NCBI GenBank assembly: GCA_027293165.1
Contig: JAPUGB010000017.1
Span: 1 to 35,873, forward strand
Length of the DNA: 35,873 nt
Reading direction: 5' to 3'
Source: Gammaproteobacteria bacterium
Lineage (GTDB): Bacteria; Pseudomonadota; Gammaproteobacteria; Steroidobacterales; GCA-2729495
The notes beneath the pieces are model-generated. The model did no database searches and had not been told where the DNA came from. It was given only the letters and a program-made list of their open reading frames with translations. The translations under genes and the position numbers were made by a program. Positions 24,153-32,699 of this stretch are shown piece by piece. Position 1 is the first letter of the stretch, and every line of letters starts with the position of its first letter.

Positions 24153-25109
24153 ATGATAGATATAGATATACAGATTCTTGTGCAAGCTCTCGAACTGAAC
24201 CCCCTCGGGACTATTATCGTCAATGCCCAAGACCCGCAACGACCTATTGTTTATGTGAACCCGGCATTTGAAACGCTGACCGGCTTCGACTCGGGGGAGT
24301 TGATTGGCCGGGCCTGGCGGGTGCTTGCGGCCGGTTCAAAAGACGAGGCCAACTGGCCGGATGCAGAACAGTCGCCCGAGTTATCGGCGGCGCGGACCAC
24401 GGCGAAGTTGCGCTGTCGCGGTCAGCTGGCGATGAGCGAAACCGTCGAAATTGACCTGGCGCCGTTGTACGACCAGCCCGGCAAACCGGCCTACTGGCTG
24501 GGAACCGAACAACGGACGGTGACCAGGGACCCGAACGAAACCGGCAGCCACAGTGAATCGCTGCTCAGCGTTATCCGCGATGCCCGAATGCATCTGCGCA
24601 AGCTTGAAGGGCGGGATGCGGCCACGGGTATTCTTACACGCCGAGCGTTCGAGGACCTGCTGCAGCGAGATTGGGTGATGGCCCGTCGCGAGCAGCGCGA
24701 ACTCGGAATCGTTATTTTTCGTGTAGACGCATTTCAGGAATACCGAGACATATTCGGCCGCCATGCGGCCGATTCCTGCCTGCGCAAAGTCGCGCATGCA
24801 ATCACCGGGTCTTTGCGTCGGGCTGGGGATCTCACGGCGCGTTTTTCCGACGATTGCTTCGTGGTACTGATTGGCAGTGCCAATGTTGATCAGGCCGTTG
24901 CCCTGGCCGAGCGGGTGGCCTCCAAGGTTCGCAGCCTGGCAATCCACCACCCCCGATCCGCAGTTGCACGGTTTGTCACGGTATCGTATGGCAGCTTCGC
25001 CGAGGTCCCGGCATGGTCTGAATCGTGTGCGCGGCTGATCCAGCGTGCAGAATCCGAACTGACCAGTTCTTCGGCTACCGACGGCGCTGCGACCCTAAGC
25101 TCGGCTTAG
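24153..25109 (+). CDS. PAS domain protein with degenerate GGDEF domain
   Basis: A 318-residue cytoplasmic protein with no membrane segment. An N-terminal PAS domain (about 8-115) shows GTIIVNAQDPQRPIVYVNPAF and LTGFDSGELIGRAWRVL. It resembles LOV-type PAS, but GRAWRVLA lacks the photoactive Cys of GRNCRFLQ. A GGDEF-like domain follows (about 150-300), with the entry GILTRRAFEDLL and the block IVIFRVDAFQEYRDIFGRHAADSCLRKVA. At the catalytic loop, RYGGDEF is replaced by RFSDDCF, so diguanylate cyclase activity is unlikely. It may be a GTP or c-di-GMP sensor or a protein-binding domain. The start could be ATG 24153 or TTG 24132. It stands alone between the nagZ operon and convergent csiV. Confidence 0.85.
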   Translation: MIDIDIQILVQALELNPLGTIIVNAQDPQRPIVYVNPAFETLTGFDSGELIGRAWRVLAAGSKDEANWPDAEQSPELSAARTTAKLRCRGQLAMSETVEIDLAPLYDQPGKPAYWLGTEQRTVTRDPNETGSHSESLLSVIRDARMHLRKLEGRDAATGILTRRAFEDLLQRDWVMARREQRELGIVIFRVDAFQEYRDIFGRHAADSCLRKVAHAITGSLRRAGDLTARFSDDCFVVLIGSANVDQAVALAERVASKVRSLAIHHPRSAVARFVTVSYGSFAEVPAWSESCARLIQRAESELTSSSATDGAATLSSA

Positions 25110-25117
25110 CAATGGTT

Positions 25118-25921
25118 TTACTGGGTTCTGGCAGCGCTCTTCGGCGCGTCCCCTGGTTCAACGACCAGCTCGGTTATGGCTGCTATCACACCGAACTGGG
25201 GATGGTCGAAATACTGCACGGTAGCGTTGCGAATGCGCCGTGACTGATGTATCCGGTACACGACATCCTCATCGTCCAGAACAAAGCTGAAGCGGTTCCA
25301 GAAGCTGCTGGCCGAATTATCCACCGGGTCGTCGGCTTCCTGCATCGTCAGATCGACTTCGAAATGCAGGAATCTCTGTTTATACAGCGTTAGGGTTCCG
25401 GCGACGACGTTCGGGTCCGCATCGGTAATCACCAAGTCGTATGGCACTGCTTCGGCCTCAGCACGCGCGGGTTGTAACCAGGCAATATGCAAGACCGGGC
25501 CGTAGGCCTCGACGTCGTTGAGCTTGTCCCAGGCTTCGGTCAGCTTGAATTGCGCCGGCGCCAGCTGCACAAAATCGGGCGGCGCTGGGACTGGTTCCAG
25601 CAGTAGAAATTTGACGGAAGTGGCAGCCGCATCGCCTGCCGTATCACTGGGTGTTGTCGCATCCGGGATTTCGCCGAGCCCGTCGATGTTGAAGTTAGGC
25701 GGCAGCCCGGGATCCAGCGAAGCGTGGACTTCCTCGGTGGTCCGGCTCTGATCGAGATGGCGGAATATCAGTACTTCCACGCGATACATAGGCACGGCTG
25801 GTGGGTCGCCCCCGTCCATTTCTTGAGCCAGCGCGGCGGACGGCATCGACAACGCCAACCCGCCGATAGCCTGACAAGCCACGATTAGTGTTGTTTTGAC
25901 GCCCATGGCAAGCTTGCTCAT
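25118..25921 (-). CDS. CsiV-family periplasmic protein
   Basis: A 267-residue exported protein with a signal peptide (hydrophobic stretch and predicted cleavage after ALA near residue 32). The mature part opens with YRVEVLIFRHLDQ, a pattern typical of the CsiV family (PF10972), and contains Pro-rich linkers and a C-terminal domain with FWNRFSFVLDDEDVVYRIHQSRRIR and YFDHPQFGVIAAI. CsiV proteins are reported as peptidoglycan-binding, stress-induced periplasmic proteins; the role here is inferred. AGGTGG seven to eight bases before ATG 25921 sets the start; a GTG at 25933 would lie inside that site. It follows mfd in the same direction with about 12 bases between them, a common pairing in Pseudomonas-like genomes. 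Confidence 0.85.
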   Translation of the reverse strand: MSKLAMGVKTTLIVACQAIGGLALSMPSAALAQEMDGGDPPAVPMYRVEVLIFRHLDQSRTTEEVHASLDPGLPPNFNIDGLGEIPDATTPSDTAGDAAATSVKFLLLEPVPAPPDFVQLAPAQFKLTEAWDKLNDVEAYGPVLHIAWLQPARAEAEAVPYDLVITDADPNVVAGTLTLYKQRFLHFEVDLTMQEADDPVDNSASSFWNRFSFVLDDEDVVYRIHQSRRIRNATVQYFDHPQFGVIAAITELVVEPGDAPKSAARTQ

Positions 25922-25933
25922 AGCCCGAACCAC

Positions 25934-28900
25934 CTATGCTGATTTGGCGGGTATTTCTTCATCGCTCAAATGCTCGGCAAGTCGGCCTATCAACTGCTCG
26001 GCGATATCAAGCCTTCTTTCACCTTCGCCCATTGGTTGCGAGAATCTCAGACGTTGTTTTCGGTCCAGTGAAAACACCTCAGATTCGGACTCTACCAGTT
26101 CTACCAGGAACCGTGGATCGATTCGTGGCTCAGATTCAAACTCTATATAACCACCGGTGCTGTCGGCTTCGATTTTCCGTATCCCCGGTATCGCGGCTGT
26201 TAGCTTGATCCGGGTAATTCGGAAGAGAATCTTAGCAGCAGGCGGCAGCGGTCCGTATCGGTCAATCAGTTCCATCTGCATCTCCGCCAGTGCTTCTGGG
26301 TCAGCGGCGTTGGCGATTCGCTTGTAATGAATCAGCCGAAGGTGAACATCGGGCAGGTAATCCTCGGGCAACAGGGCGGCCACGTGCAGATTGACCTCGG
26401 GTCCGTGCACGGACGACGCTTCGAGGTCCGGGATACTCCCACTCCGTATGGCCTCCACCGCACGGGAGAGCAGCTCGGAGTACAGAGCGAAGCCAATCGC
26501 CTGAATTTCGCCGGTCTGCTCCTCGCCGAGTAGCTCTCCGGCGCCTCGAATTTCAAGGTCATGGGTGGCCAGAACAAACCCGGCTCCCAGGTCCTCCATG
26601 GATTCGATGGCGGCCAGGCGTTTTTCTGCATCGGGCGTCATGGCGCCTTTCGGCGGAGCGATCAGGTAAGCGTAGGCTTGGTGATGCGAACGCCCGACTC
26701 GCCCGCGCAATTGATGCAGCTGAGCGAGCCCGAATCGATCCGCGCGGTTAATGATGATCGTATTGGCGCTGGGTACGTCCAGACCGCTTTCGATAATCGC
26801 CGTGCACACCAGTATATGAAAACGGCGATGATAGAAATCGATCATGATCTGCTCCAACTCCCGTTCGCGAAGTTGCCCGTGGGCGATGCGAATGTCGGCT
26901 TCAGGAGCAAGCTCAGCGACCATCTCCGCGGTTTTTTCGATATCTTCAATGCGGTTGTGGACGAAGTAGACCTGGCCGCCACGCTTGAGTTCGCGTTGTA
27001 GTGCTTCGCGCAAAACAGCCGGGTTCCAGCCGGTCACGAAGGTTTTAATCGACAGTCTCGACTCTGGCGGTGTGGCAATCAATGAAAGGTCGCGGAGCCC
27101 TCCAATCGCCATGTTCAGTGTGCGCGGTATTGGCGTGGCCGTCAGCGTTAGCACATCAACCGCGAAGCGCATGCTTTTCAAGCGTTCTTTCTGGCGCACA
27201 CCGAAGCGGTGCTCCTCGTCAACGATAATCAAACCAAGATTTTTGAAGACCACATCGCGCTGCAGTAGTTTGTGGGTGCCGATCACGATGTCGACCTTTC
27301 CCTCTTTCAGGCGGTCGAGCACGGTTGCCGTTTCCCGGGTGCTGCGAAAGCGTGACAATACCTCCACGTTAACTGGCCAATCGGCGAACCTATCGCAAAA
27401 TGTCCGGAAGTGCTGCTGCGCCAGCAACGTGGTAGGTGCGAGTAGGGCTACCTGCCGTCCACTAGCAACGGCCGTAAACGCTGCCCGAAGCGCCACCTCG
27501 GTCTTTCCAAAGCCCACATCCCCACAGATCAGCCGGTCCATTGTCTTGTTCGCTATCAGATCAGCTATCACGTCGTCGACCGCGCGTGCCTGATCATCGG
27601 TCAATTCGAATGCAAAGCCTTCGGCAAACTGTTCAAACTCGAGCAGATCCAGCTTGCAGCTTTCGCCGCTCTTAGCTGCACGTTGCGCGTAGAGTTCCAA
27701 TAGTTCTGCCGCGACATCACGAATCCTTTCGGCGGCTTTTCGCCGAATCCTTACCCACTGATCCGTGCCCAGTCGATGCAATGGCGCATTCTCGGGCGAT
27801 GCACCGGTATAGCGAGACACCAGGTGCAGCGAGCTGACGGGTATGTGCAGCAGGTCCCCACCCGCATACTCCAGCGTCAGAAATTCCGTCGTAATTCCAT
27901 CGATTGACAAAAGCGACAGGCCTTTATATCGACCCACCCCATAGTTTTCGTGTACCACTGCCGACCCGCTGTGCAAGTCGGTCAAATCGTTCAGTATGGC
28001 CTCCGGATCCCTTACACGGCGGCGGCGCCGGCGTACCGGCCGGGTGCCAGACAACTCCTCCTCGGCGATTAAACCCAGTTCGGGATTCGTGATTAACAGG
28101 CCCTGGTCCAGGGGGGCAACGGTTATACCAATTCGTTGCTGCCCAGATACGAAGTCGGACCACCCGTTTACGGCCGCCATGTCGACTTGCCGATTGCCAA
28201 GCATGTCCGACAATATTTCCCGCCGTCCCGGCGACTCGGCGACAAATAACAGCCGGCCATCGTATCCATCCAGGAATTCCAGCAGCCGTTGCAGCGGTTG
28301 CGGGGCACGGGGATTGATCAGCACACGCGGAGCTGCGGCGGCGTTCAGATTTGAAACCTTCCCTTCGTTCGGACCGGTAGGGATCTCGTGGCTGTGCAGT
28401 ATGAGTCTGCGGCGACTCCGGAGGTTTTGAGCATGGATGTCCGGATTGCAGAACAGCTGCTCCGGTTCCAGTGCCGGCCGGTCCGAATCCAGACCGGCCT
28501 GTTCATACCGCTGCCTGATCTGCTGCCAGCTGTTCTCTAGGGCTGTTTCGGTATCATCGATGCTGACAATCAGGGTTTCCTCGTTCAGGTAGTCCCAGAT
28601 GGTGGCAGTTTTGTCAAAAAACAGGGGCAAATAATTTTCGATTCCGCCGGGAAGCCTGTGCTCGGACACCTCGCGGTAGATCGAAGAATTATTCGGATTG
28701 CCGTCGAAGCGAGTGCGGAATCTTCGCCGGAAAGAAGCAATCGCCGCTTCTGTTTGCGGAAACTCTCTTGCCGGCAGCGTTGCCAGGTGATCGAGCCGGT
28801 CGATCGAGATCTGTGTATCCGGATCGAAGCTGCGAATCGTTTCAAGCTTGTCGTCGAAAAAGTCGAGGCGTGCGGGGAATTCCGAACCCATCGGGAACAC

Positions 28901-29428
28901 GTCCACTAGCGAACCGCGGACGGCGTATTCACCGTGTTGCTCGACCTGGCTGACTCGCTGATAACCCGAGACCGCAAGTTGTTCACGGAGCATTTCAAGC
29001 GAAAGATTCTGCCCTGCACTGAGCTCGAGGCTTTGTTCACGTATGTAGTCTTTCGGGGGTAAGCGGTAAAACAGCGTCGGGACGGCGACCAGCAAACTCT
29101 TTATGTCGCCGTTCGCAAGCTCCCGCAGCACGGTCAGGCGCCTCGAAATCAGGTCTTGATGGGGGCTGAAGCTGTCATATGGCAGCGTTTCGAGATCGGG
29201 AAACAAGTCGATCGCGGAGCTCTCATCGGAGAAGAATCGTAGCTGAGCCGCCAGGGATTCGGCCGCGGCTACGGAAGGCACCAGCGCTACGCAAGGCGCG
29301 TTGGTATTCGCCGTGAGTTCGGACAGAAACAACGCCGGCGCGCAGCCATATGCCCTGCCTACCTGAGTTACCTCGCCTGGAATGCTGGGCAAGGCCGCTT
29401 CGGAGAGCAGTACTGGGTTCACTCCCAT
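25934..29428 (-). CDS. mfd: Transcription-repair coupling factor Mfd
   Basis: Mfd displaces RNA polymerase stalled at DNA lesions and recruits the UvrAB repair complex. The 1164-residue length is typical. The N-terminal part has the UvrB-homology region (to about 340), followed by the RNA polymerase-interacting domain near 490-545 with GSAVVHENYGVGRYKGL. The translocase motor has Walker A GDVGFGKTEVALRAA (about 635), the DEEH box (DEEHRFGVRQKERLK, about 735), TATPIPRTLNMA and QLRGRVGRSHHQAYAYLI. The C-terminal UvrA-blocking domain follows. A long antisense open frame near 27000-27590 is a shadow. A candidate extended -10 promoter lies upstream at 29473. Confidence 0.97.
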   Translation of the reverse strand: MGVNPVLLSEAALPSIPGEVTQVGRAYGCAPALFLSELTANTNAPCVALVPSVAAAESLAAQLRFFSDESSAIDLFPDLETLPYDSFSPHQDLISRRLTVLRELANGDIKSLLVAVPTLFYRLPPKDYIREQSLELSAGQNLSLEMLREQLAVSGYQRVSQVEQHGEYAVRGSLVDVFPMGSEFPARLDFFDDKLETIRSFDPDTQISIDRLDHLATLPAREFPQTEAAIASFRRRFRTRFDGNPNNSSIYREVSEHRLPGGIENYLPLFFDKTATIWDYLNEETLIVSIDDTETALENSWQQIRQRYEQAGLDSDRPALEPEQLFCNPDIHAQNLRSRRRLILHSHEIPTGPNEGKVSNLNAAAAPRVLINPRAPQPLQRLLEFLDGYDGRLLFVAESPGRREILSDMLGNRQVDMAAVNGWSDFVSGQQRIGITVAPLDQGLLITNPELGLIAEEELSGTRPVRRRRRRVRDPEAILNDLTDLHSGSAVVHENYGVGRYKGLSLLSIDGITTEFLTLEYAGGDLLHIPVSSLHLVSRYTGASPENAPLHRLGTDQWVRIRRKAAERIRDVAAELLELYAQRAAKSGESCKLDLLEFEQFAEGFAFELTDDQARAVDDVIADLIANKTMDRLICGDVGFGKTEVALRAAFTAVASGRQVALLAPTTLLAQQHFRTFCDRFADWPVNVEVLSRFRSTRETATVLDRLKEGKVDIVIGTHKLLQRDVVFKNLGLIIVDEEHRFGVRQKERLKSMRFAVDVLTLTATPIPRTLNMAIGGLRDLSLIATPPESRLSIKTFVTGWNPAVLREALQRELKRGGQVYFVHNRIEDIEKTAEMVAELAPEADIRIAHGQLRERELEQIMIDFYHRRFHILVCTAIIESGLDVPSANTIIINRADRFGLAQLHQLRGRVGRSHHQAYAYLIAPPKGAMTPDAEKRLAAIESMEDLGAGFVLATHDLEIRGAGELLGEEQTGEIQAIGFALYSELLSRAVEAIRSGSIPDLEASSVHGPEVNLHVAALLPEDYLPDVHLRLIHYKRIANAADPEALAEMQMELIDRYGPLPPAAKILFRITRIKLTAAIPGIRKIEADSTGGYIEFESEPRIDPRFLVELVESESEVFSLDRKQRLRFSQPMGEGERRLDIAEQLIGRLAEHLSDEEIPAKSA

Positions 29429-29472
29429 GTCTTGTCTTGGGTAGGGGCAAGTGCTGGCCGGACGGGGCCGGA

Positions 29473-29481
29473 ATTATGCCA
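29473..29481 (-). promoter_or_regulatory. Candidate extended -10 promoter of mfd
   Basis: On the minus strand the sequence reads TGGCATAAT, an extended -10 (TGn plus CATAAT, five of six matches to TATAAT). Transcription would begin near 29466, leaving a leader of about 38 bases to the mfd ATG. No good -35 is visible, as is usual for extended -10 promoters. Confidence 0.4.
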
Positions 29482-29570
29482 TAGCGGTGGATTGATGGGG
29501 CAGGTCCGCGGCGACCGGTCGGCCGGGAAAGGCCATTGTCAGCTCAGGGTTTTCGTATCCGGAACTCGGT

Positions 29571-29852
29571 CTAAGGTTTCAGTACCGAATGTATGACGTT
29601 CTGATATTCGAAATAGACGACAAAGTCGCTGTATTCCCATCGCGCGATTGGCGGATCGCCAACTGGGCTGAGGCGGGATTCCGGTTCTCCCCAGGTTGAT
29701 GCAACCTTGTCCATTGTCATGCCGCGCGCCGGGCGGGACGAGGTGGATGTCTGGGCGCTTTCCAGTTCGTCTACCAGCAGGGTGTCCGAAAATACTGTTA
29801 TCGGAGCGCCGAGGATCGTCAATAGAATGGTAAACACGCTGCGCCTGAGCAT
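29571..29852 (-). CDS. Small exported protein, OmlA/SmpA-like
   Basis: A 93-residue protein with a signal peptide (MLRRSVFTILLTILG, cleavage probably near residue 22-26) and a compact mature domain: RGMTMDKVASTWGEP, VGDPPIARWEY and DFVVYFEYQNVIHSV. This pattern of a helix pair followed by short strands resembles the BamE/OmlA (SmpA) fold and matches small conserved proteins seen in Pseudomonas-type genomes, but it is not BamE itself and lacks a lipobox Cys. Function unknown. GGAGG six bases before ATG 29852 gives a strong start. It lies upstream of mfd on the same strand with a 142-base gap, and divergent from lolE. Confidence 0.78.
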   Translation of the reverse strand: MLRRSVFTILLTILGAPITVFSDTLLVDELESAQTSTSSRPARGMTMDKVASTWGEPESRLSPVGDPPIARWEYSDFVVYFEYQNVIHSVLKP

Positions 29853-29880
29853 GATAACCTCCCCACGGCACAATGGCCCG

Positions 29881-29889
29881 ACTATAGCA
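29881..29889 (-). promoter_or_regulatory. Candidate extended -10 promoter of the OmlA-like gene
   Basis: The minus strand reads TGCTATAGT, an extended -10 with five of six matches in TATAGT. The start site would be near 29874, about 22 bases before the ATG at 29852 and just ahead of its strong GGAGG ribosome-binding site. Confidence 0.45.
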
Positions 29890-30046
29890 TTCGCTTCGGG
29901 CCCGATATATAACGAGCTCTATGGACAATTTCGGAAAAATAGTGTACCAGAAAATCCCATTTGCCAGACTGCGGCCGGCCGGCGGGTGGGGTGCCGGCTA
30001 AGCTTGTGGCGCGATTCCATTCGCCCCTGGCGCAAAGCGCATTGTT

Positions 30047-30084
30047 CCAGCGCTGGCTATTACGATTTCTGGCTTCCAAGCCAG
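30047..30084. repeat. Cluster of palindromes in the lolE leader
   Basis: CCAGCGCTGG (30047-30056) is a perfect 10-bp palindrome. CTGGCTT-CC-AAGCCAG (30069-30084) has 7-bp arms and a two-base centre. GCTGGC at 30052 can also pair with GCCAGC at 30081, so two exclusive pairings exist. The cluster ends 35 bases before the lolE ATG. It may be an operator or an RNA structure; no T-tract is present, so a simple terminator is unlikely. Confidence 0.5.
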
Positions 30085-30118
30085 CACGCGATGCCCGCCA
30101 TACCGCTCGCGACTGGGG

Positions 30119-31381
30119 ATGGCCGTGAGGCGTCCAGTCACAATGTTCGTGGGCCTGCGTTATCTGCGGGCCCGCAGCGGTAGCGGGTTTGTGTCGTTTG
30201 TCGCGTTGGCGTCAATCATTGGCGTAACCTTGGGCGTCGCCACACTAATTGTCGTGCTGTCCGTTATGAACGGGTTCGAGACCGAGTTGCGCGGTCGGCT
30301 GTTGAGCATGACCTCGCACGCATCGATCTACGCGAAGGACGGTTTATTGAACTGGCAGAGCATCGTTCGAGAGGTGCGTTCTAATACGGAAATCGACGGT
30401 GCCGCTCCCTACGTTGAGGTTGAAGGCATGCTGGCCAATGGAGGAGTGCTGGCCGGAGCGATCATCACCGGCATAGAACCGGCGTTGGAGCCGGATGTGT
30501 CGGAAGTTGCACAGCACATGCTGGTTGGCAGCTTCGCTGACCTGGAGCCCGGATCGCGGCGGGTCCTGCTGGGACGATCGCTGGCGCTGAAGCTCGGGGT
30601 GGCGCCGGGTGACAGCGTTACCGTTTTGGTGCCACTGCCGCTAGGACGCGGTGGTGGCGTTACATCCCGCCTGCGACGTTACCACGTGACAGGAATATTC
30701 GAGCTTGGCCTGCAGGATCACGACTCCGTACGCGCTCTGGTGCATTTGTCTGACGCCGCGGAACTGGCCCAGTTGGGTGACCGGGTGACCGGAGTCCGGA
30801 TTCGGGTCAGCAACATATTCTCAGCACCACGGGTAATTCGGGCCTGGGCCGAAGGTCGTAATAACACGCAAGGCCAGATTCCGGATGTTCGTGACTGGAC
30901 CCAGGACAATGCCAGCTATTTTCGTGCCATCAGAATTGAAAAAACCATGATGACACTGCTGCTCTCCCTGATTGTCGGGGTCGCGGCTTTCAATATCGTC
31001 GCGACACTTGTCATGGTGGTAACCGAAAAGCGCGCTGGAATTGCAATATTGCGAACGCTGGGTTATTCGCCAGCTCATATCGTTGGAATCTTTGTCCTCC
31101 AGGGAACCATCATCGGGTGGCTGGGTGCGATTTCAGGCATTGTGCTCGGCGTCGTCTTGGCGCTGAACGTCGACACTTTGGCACCCATGTTGGAGTTTTG
31201 GTTCGGTTTTCGGTTCATGCCGGCTGACCTTTACTACCTGACCGAGCTTCCCGCTGAGCTGCATACATCGGATGTAGTTTGGACGGCCGTTATCGTCTTG
31301 CTGATGACCGCATTGGCGACGATCTATCCGGCCCGGCGTGCAGCGGGTGTGGAGCCTGCAGAAGTTCTTCGCTACGAGTAG
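30119..31381 (+). CDS. lolE: Lipoprotein-releasing system permease, LolE-like
   Basis: A 420-residue inner-membrane permease of the LolC/LolE family, which with LolD extracts outer-membrane lipoproteins and hands them to LolA. It has an N-terminal membrane helix after MFVGLRYLRARSGSGFVSFV, a large periplasmic domain (about 50-260) and three C-terminal helices. LSVMNGFE and RRAAGVEPAEVLRYE are hallmarks. In the hook region the proline pair typical of LolC is absent. The segment LQDHDS through RVSNIFSAPRVIR aligns better with E. coli LolE. I therefore call it LolE-like with moderate certainty; simple annotation would probably name it lolC. ATG 30119 has a weak ribosome-binding site; GTG 30125 is an alternative. 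Confidence 0.8.
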   Translation: MAVRRPVTMFVGLRYLRARSGSGFVSFVALASIIGVTLGVATLIVVLSVMNGFETELRGRLLSMTSHASIYAKDGLLNWQSIVREVRSNTEIDGAAPYVEVEGMLANGGVLAGAIITGIEPALEPDVSEVAQHMLVGSFADLEPGSRRVLLGRSLALKLGVAPGDSVTVLVPLPLGRGGGVTSRLRRYHVTGIFELGLQDHDSVRALVHLSDAAELAQLGDRVTGVRIRVSNIFSAPRVIRAWAEGRNNTQGQIPDVRDWTQDNASYFRAIRIEKTMMTLLLSLIVGVAAFNIVATLVMVVTEKRAGIAILRTLGYSPAHIVGIFVLQGTIIGWLGAISGIVLGVVLALNVDTLAPMLEFWFGFRFMPADLYYLTELPAELHTSDVVWTAVIVLLMTALATIYPARRAAGVEPAEVLRYE

Positions 31382-31414
31382 CGGGTGGCAGCGCGTACGG
31401 CACCGGGCAAAATC

Positions 31415-32662
31415 ATGCTGAGATTCTACGAGTTATCCATCGCGCTTCGATACCTGCAGTCGCAGAACAAGAATCGATTCGTATCATTTATTTCACTGAT
31501 CTCGGTGATTGGCATCGCCCTGGCCGTAGCCGTATTGATTGTCGTTTTGTCTGTGATGAGCGGTTTCGAGTACGAGGTGCGGAATCGAATCTTGAACGTC
31601 GTGTCGCATGCGTCTATCAGCGGCATTGACGGGCGCCTGGACGATTGGCGCCGGCTCGACGACGTTGCCCGGGGTAATCCAGATGTTTATGCGACTGCGC
31701 CGTTTGTGCAGGGGCAGGGCATGGCTGTCGGGACAGACAGCATTGCCGGCGTGCAGCTGCGAGGGATAAAACCAGCTGCCGAACTGGCTGCGTCGAGCAT
31801 CGGCGGGTTGGTAGTTGAAGGGTCGCTGAGCTCGCTGGTTCCCGGGTCATACGGCATCGTGCTGGGCCGCGAACTCGCTGGCCGGTTGTCTGCCAGAGTC
31901 GGTGACCGCATCATCCTGTTAACCACCAAAGGAGCAATCACCCCGGCGGGTTTCATGCCGCGCATGCGCCGGTTCGAGGTTGTCGGAATATTTTTCGCCG
32001 GCATGTATGAATTCGATCGCAGCCTTGCCTACATCAACATTGCCGACGCTGCGAAACTGTTTCGCCTCGATGATGCAGTTACGGGCGTTAGATTGGCGCT
32101 GCGGGATCCGCAGCAGGCCGCTGGCATTGTCAGGGAGGTAGCCAGGGCGTTCGGTGGCGGCGTATATGTGACTGACTGGACCCGGCAGCACGCCAATTTT
32201 TTCCGCTCGATTCAGCTAACCAAGTCGATTATCTTTGTGATCCTGCTCCTGGTTGTTGCCGTCGCAGCGTTCAATATTGTGTCGACCTTGGTGATGGTCG
32301 TTCGGGACAAGCGCGGAGAGATTGCGATCCTGCGCTCAATGGGCTCAGCGGCGCGCGATATTCTGTGGATATTCATGTCCCAGGGAATTTTGATTGGCCT
32401 TGCCGGTACGGCCCTCGGCCTGGTGCTTGGTGTAGTCGTGGCCTGGAATCTTGGTACCCTGGTCGAACTTCTGGAGCGCTTATTGCAAATAAGCCTCGTC
32501 GCGCCAGATATTTATTTTATCAGCGAGTTGCCAACACGCGTGCAATGGGCCGACGTCGTACGAATCTGCACAATCGCTTTTCTGTTGGCGCTGGTGTCGA
32601 CCGTCTATCCTGCGTTGCGCGGTGCCTCTACTGATCCGGCTAGCGCGTTGCGCCACGATTGA
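31415..32662 (+). CDS. lolC: Lipoprotein-releasing system permease, LolC-like
   Basis: A 415-residue paralogue of the preceding permease with the same layout: membrane helix after FISLISVIGIALAVAVLIV, periplasmic domain, and three C-terminal helices ending in RGASTDPASALRHD. It keeps the hook segment ITPAGFMPRMRRF, which matches the TPxGxxP hook of LolC that binds LolA. The C-terminal part is close to Pseudomonas LolC. The start is ATG 31415, giving MLRFYELSIALRYL like the family N-terminus; GTG 31385 would add 10 residues and lie four bases after lolE. The lolD frame overlaps the gene end but its likely start is after it. Confidence 0.82.
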   Translation: MLRFYELSIALRYLQSQNKNRFVSFISLISVIGIALAVAVLIVVLSVMSGFEYEVRNRILNVVSHASISGIDGRLDDWRRLDDVARGNPDVYATAPFVQGQGMAVGTDSIAGVQLRGIKPAAELAASSIGGLVVEGSLSSLVPGSYGIVLGRELAGRLSARVGDRIILLTTKGAITPAGFMPRMRRFEVVGIFFAGMYEFDRSLAYINIADAAKLFRLDDAVTGVRLALRDPQQAAGIVREVARAFGGGVYVTDWTRQHANFFRSIQLTKSIIFVILLLVVAVAAFNIVSTLVMVVRDKRGEIAILRSMGSAARDILWIFMSQGILIGLAGTALGLVLGVVVAWNLGTLVELLERLLQISLVAPDIYFISELPTRVQWADVVRICTIAFLLALVSTVYPALRGASTDPASALRHD

Positions 32663-32699
32663 TGGTCGCCGTTTCGACCTGGCCGCACTGGAAAATGCT

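Noticed and set aside
24290-24340. LOV photoreceptor domain
   Set aside because: The segment GRAWRVLA lies where LOV domains have GRNCRFLQ, and the essential flavin-binding Cys is missing.
26985-27593. Plus-strand open frame of about 200 residues inside mfd
   Set aside because: It is antisense to the Mfd helicase motifs and its translation is Ser/Arg/Thr-rich low complexity, typical of a shadow.
29571-29852. BamE (SmpA) outer-membrane assembly lipoprotein
   Set aside because: The fold pattern is similar, but there is no lipobox Cys after the signal peptide and the sequence blocks differ from BamE, so only an OmlA-like label is used.
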